From: Kribbella italica
Lineage (GTDB): Bacteria; Actinomycetota; Actinomycetes; Propionibacteriales; Kribbellaceae
DNA: 64,000 nucleotides
Assembly: GCF_014205135.1 (NCBI RefSeq)
Contig: NZ_JACHMY010000001.1
Coordinates: 2,976,001 to 3,040,000 of the forward strand
Direction: 5' to 3'
The notes beneath the pieces were generated by a model. It was not told the origin of the DNA. It made no database searches and was given only the letters and a program-made list of their open reading frames with translations. The translations under genes and the position numbers were made by a program. This document shows positions 17,268-25,273 of this stretch, piece by piece (positions within the stretch are counted from its first letter, which is position 1; each line of letters begins with the position of its first letter).

Positions 17268-17812
17268 AGGCCGAATCCGTTCATCGCGTGCGGTGAGACC
17301 TTGATCTGCGGCGGCCCGGACAGGCCCGACCACTCGGCCTCGCGGATCGCCTTCATCGCGGCCTTGCGGGTCTCGCGGTCCAGCCGGTCGACGAACAGGA
17401 CGCCGTCGAGATGATCGGTCTCGTGCTGGATGCAGCGCGACAGCAGGTCGTCGCCCTCGATCACCACCGGGTCGCCGTACATGTTGAAGCCGTGGGCGAT
17501 CACGTGCTCGGCACGGCGGCAGTCGAAGGTCAGGCCGGGGATCGACAGGCAGCCTTCCGGGCCGAACTGCTCCTCGGCGCCGAGCGTGAGCTCCGGGTTG
17601 ACCAGGTGCCCGATCTCGCCCTCGATGTTGTAGGTGAAGACCCGCAGGCCGACACCGATCTGCGGCGCGGCCAGGCCGCTGCCGGGCGCGGCCTGCATCG
17701 TGTCGGTGAGGTCGGCGACCAGGCGGCGCAGCTCGGCGTCGAAGTCGACGACCGGGTCCGCCTTGGTCAGCAGAACAGGGTCGCCGAACAGGCGGATGGG
17801 TTGGACCGACAC
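17264..17812 (-). CDS. def: Peptide deformylase
   Basis: A 182-residue Fe/Zn-dependent deformylase removing formyl groups from nascent proteins. All three motifs are present: 'GSGLAAPQIG' (motif 1), 'EGCLSIPG' (motif 2, metal Cys) and 'QHETDHLDG' (motif 3, HExxH). I place the start at GTG 17812 because 'AAGGAG' lies five bases upstream; a longer frame to 17839 has no such site. First gene of the def-fmt-rsmB operon. In many actinobacteria this operon directly follows priA; here a 7.4-kb accessory block separates them. Confidence 0.96.
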   Translation of the reverse strand: MSVQPIRLFGDPVLLTKADPVVDFDAELRRLVADLTDTMQAAPGSGLAAPQIGVGLRVFTYNIEGEIGHLVNPELTLGAEEQFGPEGCLSIPGLTFDCRRAEHVIAHGFNMYGDPVVIEGDDLLSRCIQHETDHLDGVLFVDRLDRETRKAAMKAIREAEWSGLSGPPQIKVSPHAMNGFGL

Positions 17813-18023
17813 ACAGACTCCTTCGCAGCGCAGGACCAACTAAGTCTAGTGGCGGCCGTACGACGGGCTACGGCGGCTCCGCCGGGTGTCCGCTGAGCGT
17901 GGGTGGCCGGTGATCACACCGTTGTAATTCGCGGACCCCACTCCCAGTTGTTGCCTTCAGCACGTAGTGTGTTCTCAGGCGTACCTACAGTCACACAAGC
18001 CACACGCCCAACGGGAGTTAACA

Positions 18024-19451
18024 ATGCGCACAGCGACACGGGGGGCTGCGGCACTGATCACCCTGGGGGTCCTGCTTTCACAGGCTCCTCTGGCCCGGGC
18101 CTACGAGTTCGTGCCCAGGGACAGCGCCGTGGGGGCGGCGCCGACGAGCGGGCCTCCTGAGGCCGTCGCGCCTTCGAGTGAGGTCTCCGACCGGGCCGAG
18201 CCGTCCGACGACTCGACCCCGACCGACCCGTCGATCCCGCCGACCGCCGTACCGACGCCTGCCGTACCGACGCCTGCCGATGACGAGCCCGCCACCGAGC
18301 GGCCGGCCGCGCGGAGCTGGAGTGAGCTGGCGGGTCAGGTGGCGGAGACGTCGCCGAGCAACCTCACGCTGCGGGTCACCGCGGCCGAGCAGTCCCAGCA
18401 GGTGATGCGCTGCTTCAAGCTCGAGACCGAGAACTACTGCCTCGGGCTCGGGTTCGTGGACAAGATCCCGACCGGCGCGGAGATCAGCTCGACGGTCGTC
18501 GAGCCGGATGTCGCGCGGGACGACCTGCGGGCCGGGGTGTCGGCCGAGCAGGACATCGCGACCGGGGCGTTGACCCCGGCGGCGTTCGTGGCCGAGCGGG
18601 CCGAGATGACCCAGGGCCAGCGGACCAGCGCCGAGCTGGAGGAGATGCAGGCGGCGTGGGACGGGCGGGACAAGGCGCGCGCGCTGCGTGAGCTCGACGC
18701 GGAGGGCAACCCGCCGGCGAGCGCGCCGGGTTCGGGCGAGTCGACGGCGCCGGGATCCGGTCCGGCGACCGGTTCCGGGCGGACCGGCGTACCGGCCGCT
18801 GGTGAGCCGAGCGGTGGGCAGACCGTCGTGCCGAAGCCTGGTGATCCGTCGACCAAGCCGACGCCGCCGCCGTTGAAGCCGCCGGCCGCGACCAAGCCGA
18901 AGCCGGTCGCGAACTCCATCATGAAGGGCTTCCAGACCTCGCAGGACAAGGGGTACTGGTGCGGTCCGGCGACCTTCCAGTCGATCGACTGGGCCGACGA
19001 CAAGCAGAAGGACACCCAGGCGTCCTGGGCCAAGGACCTCGGCGCGACGACGTCCGGCACGGCGATCTCGGCGATGGTCAAGCAGACCAACCTGAAGACC
19101 AACTGGGACCTTGCCGCCGGCACCTACATCGTGCAGAGCGTCGGCCACTGGACGCCGGCCAAGTTCCTCCAGGTGCACCAGAACCACCTCGGCGACGGCG
19201 CCCCGGCGCCGATCATCGAGCACGTGCAGCTGCTGAAGCGGTACTTCCCGTACCTCGCCTTCAACCACAGCGGGCACTACCAGGTCGGCCGCGGTTACAA
19301 CATGAAGGCCAAGACGATCGGCATCTACGAGGTGTTCAACGAGCGCCGCTTCAACAGCCGCGGCAACGTCACCGACGGGCCGCGCAACATCCCGGCCACC
19401 GCGATGTTCAACGCGACGCTGGCCAACTCGTTCAAGAACATCGGTCTGTAG
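18024..19451 (+). CDS. Secreted C39-like (papain-fold) peptidase-type protein
   Basis: A 475-residue exported protein. A signal peptide covers about residues 1-27, ending 'ARA'. A Pro/Thr/Ser-rich stretch (about 60-95) and another Pro/Gly-rich linker (about 230-290) flank an uncharacterised middle domain with two Cys ('CFKLETENYCLG'). The C-terminal 180 residues look like a C39-like cysteine peptidase: catalytic Cys in 'GYWCGPATFQSID' at 313 and His in 'NHSGHYQVGRGY' at 418. The ATG at 18024 follows 'CGGGAG'. The lipoprotein gene starts only four bases after the stop. It may cleave a secreted peptide or the cell wall; the substrate is unknown. Confidence 0.78.
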   Translation: MRTATRGAAALITLGVLLSQAPLARAYEFVPRDSAVGAAPTSGPPEAVAPSSEVSDRAEPSDDSTPTDPSIPPTAVPTPAVPTPADDEPATERPAARSWSELAGQVAETSPSNLTLRVTAAEQSQQVMRCFKLETENYCLGLGFVDKIPTGAEISSTVVEPDVARDDLRAGVSAEQDIATGALTPAAFVAERAEMTQGQRTSAELEEMQAAWDGRDKARALRELDAEGNPPASAPGSGESTAPGSGPATGSGRTGVPAAGEPSGGQTVVPKPGDPSTKPTPPPLKPPAATKPKPVANSIMKGFQTSQDKGYWCGPATFQSIDWADDKQKDTQASWAKDLGATTSGTAISAMVKQTNLKTNWDLAAGTYIVQSVGHWTPAKFLQVHQNHLGDGAPAPIIEHVQLLKRYFPYLAFNHSGHYQVGRGYNMKAKTIGIYEVFNERRFNSRGNVTDGPRNIPATAMFNATLANSFKNIGL

Positions 19452-19455
19452 GCCG

Positions 19456-20622
19456 ATGCGTCGTCGTCACCTGCTGGTCCCGGTCACCGCGGTCGCCCTG
19501 CTGGCGGCTGGGTGCTCGGGATCGCCGGAGAGCGCTCCCTCGCCGTCTCCCGTCCCGTCCTCCGGTACGCCGAGCAGCACGCCGCCGCGCGACACTCCGA
19601 GCCGGCCGCCTACGTCTTCGCCGGGGACGCCGCCGGGCAAGCCGGTGTGGACGAAGATCCTGCGGCAGCCCGTCGACGGTCAGCACATCGTCACGCAGCA
19701 GCGCAAGTACGTCGTCACGCGCGGCAGCGACGAGGCCGGGACGACGACGGTGACCGACCGGGTCAGCCGGAAGGTCGTCGTACGGCACGCTCCGCCGGCC
19801 GGGTTCGTCGCGCAGTCGCCGGTGGTGATCGACGACCGCTGGGCGCTGATCGAGGAGATCCGGTCCGACGGGCCGAACCCGCAGATCCGGGTGTTCCGCT
19901 ACGACCTCAGCACCGGCGCGAAGACGGACCTGGCGACGCAGAAAGCGCTCCCCCGGATCTCCGAGCCCGAGATCGGCGCGTACGACGGGACGTTCGCGTA
20001 CAGCAGCACGGACGCTCGCAAGCGGTCGTGCCTGGTCGTCGCCTCGCTGGACACGCTGGTGGCGCGGACGGTGACGTGCGTGGCGGATCCGGGGTACATC
20101 GCGGATCCGGTCGTGTCGGCGGACTCGGTCACGTACAGCGCGATCACCGCGCCGCAGAGCGCGCAACGCTGCAAGCGGCTGTTCACGGCGCCGCTCGCGG
20201 GCGGCGCCGCCCAGCCCGTCGTTGCCAGTCGCAACTGCATCCAGTGGAGCGGGGCGACGTTGCGCGGGGCGACCGTCTGGTCGGAGATCGGAGCGGACGA
20301 TCCCGATCAGTACTCGAGCCGCGCTTACGTCCGTGACGCTCCCGGTGGTGCGGCGCGTTCGCTGGGTTCGATCGTCACCGACACAATCGTTGCCTGTGGC
20401 AACTGGATCCACTGGGAAGTCCGCACGATGACCAACGGTGCCGAGTCGTACCAGCTCCACCGCTGGCAGCCGGGCCTGGCCCGGCCGCAGGTCATCTACA
20501 CCACTCCCCCGGACACGGCGATCACGGCGCCGGTCTGCCAGGACAACACTCTCATCGTCGAAGCAGCCCATCTGGGCGGCGGAACGAAGTACACCGAAGC
20601 CCTGGCGACCGGCACCACCTGA
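19456..20622 (+). CDS. Lipoprotein with propeller-like repeats
   Basis: A 388-residue lipoprotein: short basic N-terminus, hydrophobic core and lipobox 'LLAAGC' with Cys at 20. A Pro/Ser/Thr spacer (about 21-60) follows, then a beta-rich domain. Repeated short phrases such as 'VVIDDRWALIEE', 'YDGTFAYSSTD' and 'VVSADSVTYSA' suggest a beta-propeller. Several Cys in the second half ('SCLVVAS', 'VTCVADPG', 'RCKRL', 'RNCIQW') could form disulfides outside the cell. Four bases separate it from the C39-like gene, so the two are probably co-translated and act together at the cell surface. Function unknown. Confidence 0.75.
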   Translation: MRRRHLLVPVTAVALLAAGCSGSPESAPSPSPVPSSGTPSSTPPRDTPSRPPTSSPGTPPGKPVWTKILRQPVDGQHIVTQQRKYVVTRGSDEAGTTTVTDRVSRKVVVRHAPPAGFVAQSPVVIDDRWALIEEIRSDGPNPQIRVFRYDLSTGAKTDLATQKALPRISEPEIGAYDGTFAYSSTDARKRSCLVVASLDTLVARTVTCVADPGYIADPVVSADSVTYSAITAPQSAQRCKRLFTAPLAGGAAQPVVASRNCIQWSGATLRGATVWSEIGADDPDQYSSRAYVRDAPGGAARSLGSIVTDTIVACGNWIHWEVRTMTNGAESYQLHRWQPGLARPQVIYTTPPDTAITAPVCQDNTLIVEAAHLGGGTKYTEALATGTT

Positions 20623-20625
20623 GGC

Positions 20626-21249
20626 CTAGGGCTTCAGCTGAAGGCCTCGGGTGTGGAGTTGGGTGCGGAGGTCGGCGGCCGTGGTGAAGAGTTCGGCGTC
20701 GAGGCCGGCGGCGCGGGCGCCGTCGACGTTGCGCTGGACGTCGTCGGTGAAGAAGGTGCGGGCCGGGTCGAGGGTGAAGCGGTCGACGAGCAGGCGGTAG
20801 ATCTTCTCGTCGGGCTTCACGACCTGCTCGTGGCCGGAGACGATTTCGCCGGTGAAACTGTCGAGGACCGGGAAGGTCTCCTTCGCGACCGCCCACTTCT
20901 CGCCGGAGAAGTTGGTCAGCGCGTACGTCGGGACGCCGAGCGCCTGGAGCTCGGTCAGCAGGTCGACCGTGTCGGTCAGCAGGCCCTTGACCATCTTCAG
21001 CCAGCCGGTGTCGTACGCGGCGATCCACTCGGCGTGCTGCGGGTGCAGCGCGGTGAGCTCCTCGACGGCCTCGGCCCAGGGCCGTCCGGCGTCCTGCCGC
21101 ATGTTCCACTCGGGCGTGGTGACGTTGGTCAGGAAGTGCCGACGCTGCTCCTCGTCGGGGATCAGTTCGGCGTACAGGTAGTTCGGATTCCAGTCCAGCA
21201 GGACCCCACCGATATCGAAGACCACGTTGTCGACGCTGCGCTCACTCAT
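20626..21249 (-). CDS. HAD-superfamily hydrolase (YihX-like)
   Basis: A 207-residue HAD phosphatase-type protein. The nucleophile Asp is in 'VVFDIGGVLLDW' at about residue 11. The second Asp of DxD is replaced by Gly, as is usual in the YihX/epoxide-hydrolase-N-terminal subgroup. Motif II is in 'YALTNFSG', motif III Lys in 'VVKPDEKIYR' and motif IV in 'FFTDDVQRNVDGA'. YihX dephosphorylates glucose-1-phosphate; the substrate here is not shown. It is convergent with the lipoprotein gene, with stops three bases apart. Confidence 0.9.
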   Translation of the reverse strand: MSERSVDNVVFDIGGVLLDWNPNYLYAELIPDEEQRRHFLTNVTTPEWNMRQDAGRPWAEAVEELTALHPQHAEWIAAYDTGWLKMVKGLLTDTVDLLTELQALGVPTYALTNFSGEKWAVAKETFPVLDSFTGEIVSGHEQVVKPDEKIYRLLVDRFTLDPARTFFTDDVQRNVDGARAAGLDAELFTTAADLRTQLHTRGLQLKP

Positions 21250-21268
21250 ACCCGCACCCTACGAAACC

Positions 21269-21724
21269 TCAGACACGACCGGAATGGTGGTCGCCACCGT
21301 CGATTCTGGTCATCGTGGTCTGGTATCCGCCACCCGGCCACTGCCAGCCGCCGGTGCTGGAGGTGAAGTCGGGGTCGAAGGTTCCGACGTACTTGGCGGG
21401 TGAGGTCTCATCGCCGAAGAAGATGCTGAGGGTGGTGCCGTCGAGGCGATAGGTGTAGCGAAGTAGCTCACCCGTGCCGCTGAAGTAGTACGACCGCAGA
21501 GTGCTGGTTTCGGTGTCGTACCCGATGTACTCGACACCTCGCGTCGGACCGTCTTCGGAGTCCAGCTCGACGTGCTGAATGATCCAGCCGCCCATGTCGG
21601 CCCACTGATAGGTAACGGTGCCTGGTGCGTCCCCGCCGATTCGCCAGGTTCCCAGGAGGGGTTCCAGGGTGCGGAGTTGTCGCTCGGCGGCTTGACGGTC
21701 AAAGGGCTGGGGTTGGGAACTCAT
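21269..21724 (-). CDS. DUF1579-like small beta-barrel protein
   Basis: A 151-residue protein with a calycin-like pattern: 'LEPLLGTWRIGGDAPGTVTYQW', 'MGGWIIQHVEL' and 'GVEYIGYDTETSTLRSYYFSGTG'. This matches small beta-barrel proteins of the DUF1579 or related groups, whose ligand is unknown. No signal peptide. Its ATG overlaps the DoxX gene stop by four bases, so it is the second gene of a two-gene unit under the divergent TetR regulator. Confidence 0.7.
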   Translation of the reverse strand: MSSQPQPFDRQAAERQLRTLEPLLGTWRIGGDAPGTVTYQWADMGGWIIQHVELDSEDGPTRGVEYIGYDTETSTLRSYYFSGTGELLRYTYRLDGTTLSIFFGDETSPAKYVGTFDPDFTSSTGGWQWPGGGYQTTMTRIDGGDHHSGRV

Positions 21725-22152
21725 CGACGCTCCCTGATGGACGTGGTCAGTTCACGGCGGCGCAGGAGCACGATCGAGACGGCGATCGCGAAGAAGACCA
21801 GCGGAAGGACCGGACTGGTGTGCAGGAGGGCGACATTCGTGAACGACGCCCCAGCGAGCAGCACAGCCAGGCCCGTGGCGGCCCACACGGCCGTCCGGGG
21901 AATCAGAAGTCCGACAGCGCCCAAGAGCTCCAAGACGCCGATCACGATCCGCAGCCACGGCTCGGCGCCGAGGGTCGAGAACATGGCGGTCATCTGCGGG
22001 TCGCCTGTCAGCTTGGCGATTCCACCGATCGCGATCGGTGCCGCCAGTGCGATCTGAAGGACCCAGCGACCGGCGGTCCTCAGCCGGATTCGCGGCCCAC
22101 CTGCTGTGGACAGGGCTGCTGCCGGCCGCGATGTGACGAGATTGGCTTTCAT
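21721..22152 (-). CDS. DoxX-family membrane protein
   Basis: A 143-residue protein with four hydrophobic segments and the DoxX pattern 'ALAAPIAIGGIAKLTGDPQMTAMFSTLG', broken by a short turn, followed by 'GVLELLGAVGLLIPRTAVWAA'. DoxX proteins are poorly understood; some assist thiosulfate or redox systems. The ATG at 22152 is preceded by 'GGAGTGGAC'. A TetR gene is divergent, with a palindrome in between, so DoxX and the following DUF1579-like gene are its probable targets. Confidence 0.85.
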   Translation of the reverse strand: MKANLVTSRPAAALSTAGGPRIRLRTAGRWVLQIALAAPIAIGGIAKLTGDPQMTAMFSTLGAEPWLRIVIGVLELLGAVGLLIPRTAVWAATGLAVLLAGASFTNVALLHTSPVLPLVFFAIAVSIVLLRRRELTTSIRERR

Positions 22153-22175
22153 GAGCGTCCACTCCTTCGGTCTAC

Positions 22176-22190
22176 TGCACTGCAAGTGCA
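22176..22190. promoter_or_regulatory. Operator palindrome TGCACT-GCA-AGTGCA
   Basis: A perfect inverted repeat with six-base arms, 24 bases upstream of the DoxX start. The half-site 'TGCACT/AGTGCA' recurs further toward the TetR gene ('gagtgcaa' near 22224), and 'AACCTGT' occurs twice around 22196 and 22212. Probably the site of the divergent TetR protein. Confidence 0.65.
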
Positions 22191-22246
22191 CTAATAACCT
22201 GTATGATGCAGTACTAACCTGTTGAGTGCAAGAGAGGTAATCCCGC

Positions 22247-22915
22247 GTGGCTGAGGTAACTCCGTACGAAGATCCACGGATCACCCGATCTCGGACGATC
22301 ATCGTGACGGCCGCCATCACGGTGTTCGCGGACAAAGGATTCGCCGGCGCGACGATCGACGACGTCGCCGTGGCCGCCGGCGTCGCCAAGCGAACCGTCT
22401 ACAACATCTACGGCGACAAGGAACGGCTGTTCCGCGAGATGCTGAAGGAGGCGATCGACACCGCGTCGTCCTACGCCGTGCGGCTGGAGACCAGCGGGCT
22501 GACCCAGCACGCGAGCGGTCGCGCGAACGAGCCCAGCCTGGAGGACCGGCTGGTCGACGTCGCCCTCGATCTCGCCCGCTCGATCCACGGCGGTCCGGTC
22601 ATCACGCTCAGGCGTCTGCTCATCGGCGAGGCCAACCGCGTCCCCGACCTGGCCGTCGACTACTACCGGCGAGCTCCTGGGCTGGTCCTCGATCGATTGG
22701 CCCAGACGCTGCGGCAACTCCATGACTCCGGCGCCCTGCTCGTCCAGGATCCGCCGACGGCCGCCGAACACTTCGCGTTCCTGGTGATCGGCGCCTCGCT
22801 CGACCGTGCGCTGTTCGACCACAACATCTCGCTGATCCACGCCGAGGAGCGCGCAGAATCCGGCGCCCGAGCGTTCTACCGGGCCTACAGCCCCCCAACC
22901 GGCTCTCCGCCCTAG
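22247..22915 (+). CDS. TetR-family transcriptional regulator
   Basis: A 222-residue repressor. The N-terminal helix-turn-helix reads 'FADKGFAGATIDDVAVAAGV' followed by 'AKRTVYNIYGDKERLF' at about residues 28-63. The C-terminal domain ('LARSIHGGPVITLRRLLIGEANRVPDLA') resembles AcrR/BetI-like members with a TetR_C extension. GTG start with 'AGAGAGG' upstream. Divergent from the DoxX/DUF1579-like pair with a palindromic operator between; self-repression is likely. Confidence 0.92.
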   Translation: MAEVTPYEDPRITRSRTIIVTAAITVFADKGFAGATIDDVAVAAGVAKRTVYNIYGDKERLFREMLKEAIDTASSYAVRLETSGLTQHASGRANEPSLEDRLVDVALDLARSIHGGPVITLRRLLIGEANRVPDLAVDYYRRAPGLVLDRLAQTLRQLHDSGALLVQDPPTAAEHFAFLVIGASLDRALFDHNISLIHAEERAESGARAFYRAYSPPTGSPP

Positions 22916-22927
22916 CAAGGGGTGGGG

Positions 22928-24151
22928 TCAAGGGCTTGTGGGTTGCGGTGAGGTGCTGGTGGTGGCTCGGGCGTGGAGGGATGGGGCCAGGGACAGTTGG
23001 GCGGTGAAGAGGATCAGGCCCAGGGCGGCGCAGGCCAGCCAGACGGTGGTGGGGCCGGCGTGTTCGAGGGTGATGGTGCCCAGGAGAGGGCCGATGACGC
23101 TGCCGAGGCCGAAGGACATGCTGCCGGCCAGCCCCATGTACCCGCCGCGCAGATCGACCGGCGCGAGGTCCGCGAACACCGCGCCGATCACGGCCGCGAA
23201 GCCGATCTCGCCGACGGTCCAGACGACCACCGACAGCCCATAACCCCACCAGCTGTCGACCGCCGCCCCCACACCGAACCCGACCCCGACGATCAGCATC
23301 GAACCGGCGAGCAGTTTCGGACGATCCAGCGTGGCGAGCCGGCGGTTGACGAAGGGCTGGACGACGACGATCACGACGCCGTTCAGTGCGATCACCAACC
23401 CGTACGTCGAACTCGGCAGCCCGTCGGCCGCCATCGCGAGCGGCAGAGTGGAGTAGCCCTGGAAGTAGATCGTGGCGTAGCCGATCTGGAGCAGGACCAT
23501 CAGCAGGAACGTCGTGTCCCGCAGTACGACGGGCAACAGCGCACGGCGTGACGTGCCTTCGTCGAGCACCGGCCGGGTCTCGGGGACCATCCGCCAGATC
23601 ACGAGGGCGGCGACCACCGACGTACCGGCGTTGATCCAGAACAGCAGGTTGTAACCGATGCTCGCCAGGACGCCGGCGCTGACGGTCGAGACCGAGAAGC
23701 CGAGGTTGATCGCCCAGAACAGCAGCCCGTACGCGCGAACGCGCTCTCTTGGCTGGAGCAGATCGGCGACCGTCGCCTGGACCGCCGGGCGGAACAGGTC
23801 GCCCATCAGGCCGACCACGAACGCGGCGACCGCGATCATCGCGAGCGACCGTGCCGAGCCGAGCAGGATCAGCGCGGCGGCGGTGCCGAGGAACCCGATC
23901 AGCATGGTCCGGCGGCGGCCGATCCGGTCGGACAGCCAGCCGCCGACGAGCTGCGAGACGACCGAGCCCGCACCGACGGCCGCGGCGACGGCGCCCGCCG
24001 TACCGGCGGACAGGTGCCGGTCCTGGGTCAGGTAGAGCACGAGGAAGGGCTGGACGAAGCTGCCGAGGCGGTTGACCAGCTGGCAGACCCAGAGCGCCCA
24101 GAACGCGCGGGGCAGCGGAGAGCGCTCCCTGGGAGCACCGATCGATGTCAT
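22928..24151 (-). CDS. MFS transporter
   Basis: A roughly 407-residue major facilitator protein with twelve hydrophobic segments. The inter-helix 2-3 motif is 'GGWLSDRIGRRRTML' near residue 68. The central loop after helix 6 carries 'VPETRPVLDEGTSRR'. It resembles the drug-efflux or sugar-efflux subgroup; the substrate is unknown. An ArsR-type gene is divergent, with a perfect palindrome between, so this is probably a regulated efflux pump. The ATG at 24151 is chosen because 'SIGAPRERSPLPRAFWALW' is the normal short cytoplasmic N-terminus. Confidence 0.9.
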   Translation of the reverse strand: MTSIGAPRERSPLPRAFWALWVCQLVNRLGSFVQPFLVLYLTQDRHLSAGTAGAVAAAVGAGSVVSQLVGGWLSDRIGRRRTMLIGFLGTAAALILLGSARSLAMIAVAAFVVGLMGDLFRPAVQATVADLLQPRERVRAYGLLFWAINLGFSVSTVSAGVLASIGYNLLFWINAGTSVVAALVIWRMVPETRPVLDEGTSRRALLPVVLRDTTFLLMVLLQIGYATIYFQGYSTLPLAMAADGLPSSTYGLVIALNGVVIVVVQPFVNRRLATLDRPKLLAGSMLIVGVGFGVGAAVDSWWGYGLSVVVWTVGEIGFAAVIGAVFADLAPVDLRGGYMGLAGSMSFGLGSVIGPLLGTITLEHAGPTTVWLACAALGLILFTAQLSLAPSLHARATTSTSPQPTSP

Positions 24152-24188
24152 GGATCCAGCCTGGCGGGGACCACCGGCGCTGTCGAAC

Positions 24189-24206
24189 ATTAGTTTCTGC
24201 ACTAAT
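24189..24206. promoter_or_regulatory. Operator palindrome ATTAGT-N6-ACTAAT
   Basis: A perfect six-base inverted repeat between the divergent MFS and ArsR-type genes, 38 bases from each start. AT-rich symmetric sites like this are typical of ArsR-family proteins, so the adjacent regulator probably binds here and controls both genes. Confidence 0.65.
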
Positions 24207-24244
24207 CCTCGCGCTCGCGCCGGACGGTGACTAGAGTCGTCGAC

Positions 24245-25243
24245 GTGATCAGCATCAGGCTCAACGCCGACGACGTCAGCCGCATCAGGTTCGCGTTCTC
24301 GCCGGTCTGGGAGACGGTCACCAGTGTGCGGGCCCTGAGCAACAGTTCGTCCGGGAGCGTGCACGGACCGTGGCTGCGCAAGGTGCGTCCGGTCGCCGAG
24401 GGCGAGGACCTGGAGTTGCTCCGGGCCCTCATTCCGCGGATCGGGTACATCGCGGACTTCATGACGCCGGCGCCGCCGCGGCGGTCGACCGGGTTCGACG
24501 CCGGGCTGGCCGCGATCGAGGCGACGCCGTACGAGCTGGTGGTCGACGAGCTCAGCAGAGTGCACCGGGGAAACCCGAACCCGTTGCTGCCGCCGCTGAT
24601 CGCTGATCCCGGGGAAGCGCTCTCTCGGATCACCGGCGCGCTGCGGACGTACTGGCAGCGCGCGGTCGAGCCGGACTGGCGGCGGATGCGCGCGTTGCTG
24701 CAGGAGGATCTCGCGTTCCGGCTGGACGAACTGGCCGCGGGCGGGCTTGACCGGCTGTTCCGGAACCTGCATCCGTCCGTACGACTGAGCGGCGACCGGA
24801 TCGAGATCGATCGCCCGTTCGTGTGCCCCGACGGAGTGCCGACGGCCGGTCAGGGTGTGCTGCTCGTGCCGTGCGTGTTCACCTGGCCGGCGGCGCTGCC
24901 GGTGACCGGTGCGCCGCACGTACCGACGATCACCTATCCCCCACGCGGGCTCGGGCGGTTGTGGGAGAGCCAGCAGGAAACCGCCGGCTCGCCACTGGCC
25001 GAACTGGTCGGGCGGACTCGGGCGGCGATCGTGAGTCACTTGGATCTGCCGATGTCGACGACGCACCTGGCGCACGCACTGGACGTGTCGGCGCCGACCC
25101 TGAGCGTCCACCTCGGCATCCTGCGCAACGCCGGCGTGGTCGACTCGCGTCGCGACGGTCGTACGGTGCTGTACTTCCGGACGTCGCTGGGCAATCACCT
25201 GCTGACGGCGTCGGGGACGAGCCAGCTGTCCGAGACGGCTTGA
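24245..25243 (+). CDS. ArsR-type regulator with N-terminal DUF5937-like domain
   Basis: About 332 residues. The last 80 residues are a winged helix: 'MSTTHLAHALDVSAPTLSVHL', then 'AGVVDSRRDGRTVLYFRT'. The N-terminal 240 residues begin 'ISIRLNADDVSRIRFAFSPVWETV', the usual opening of the DUF5937-ArsR proteins of actinobacteria, whose ligand is unknown. GTG 24245 has 'TAGAGT' at -10 relative position, so the transcript may be leaderless; GTG 24227 is an alternative. The MFS gene is divergent. The stop lies 30 bases from the convergent priA stop. Confidence 0.85.
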   Translation: MISIRLNADDVSRIRFAFSPVWETVTSVRALSNSSSGSVHGPWLRKVRPVAEGEDLELLRALIPRIGYIADFMTPAPPRRSTGFDAGLAAIEATPYELVVDELSRVHRGNPNPLLPPLIADPGEALSRITGALRTYWQRAVEPDWRRMRALLQEDLAFRLDELAAGGLDRLFRNLHPSVRLSGDRIEIDRPFVCPDGVPTAGQGVLLVPCVFTWPAALPVTGAPHVPTITYPPRGLGRLWESQQETAGSPLAELVGRTRAAIVSHLDLPMSTTHLAHALDVSAPTLSVHLGILRNAGVVDSRRDGRTVLYFRTSLGNHLLTASGTSQLSETA

Positions 25244-25273
25244 TTCGGTCGGTGGTGGGGCGATCGGGCGGGG

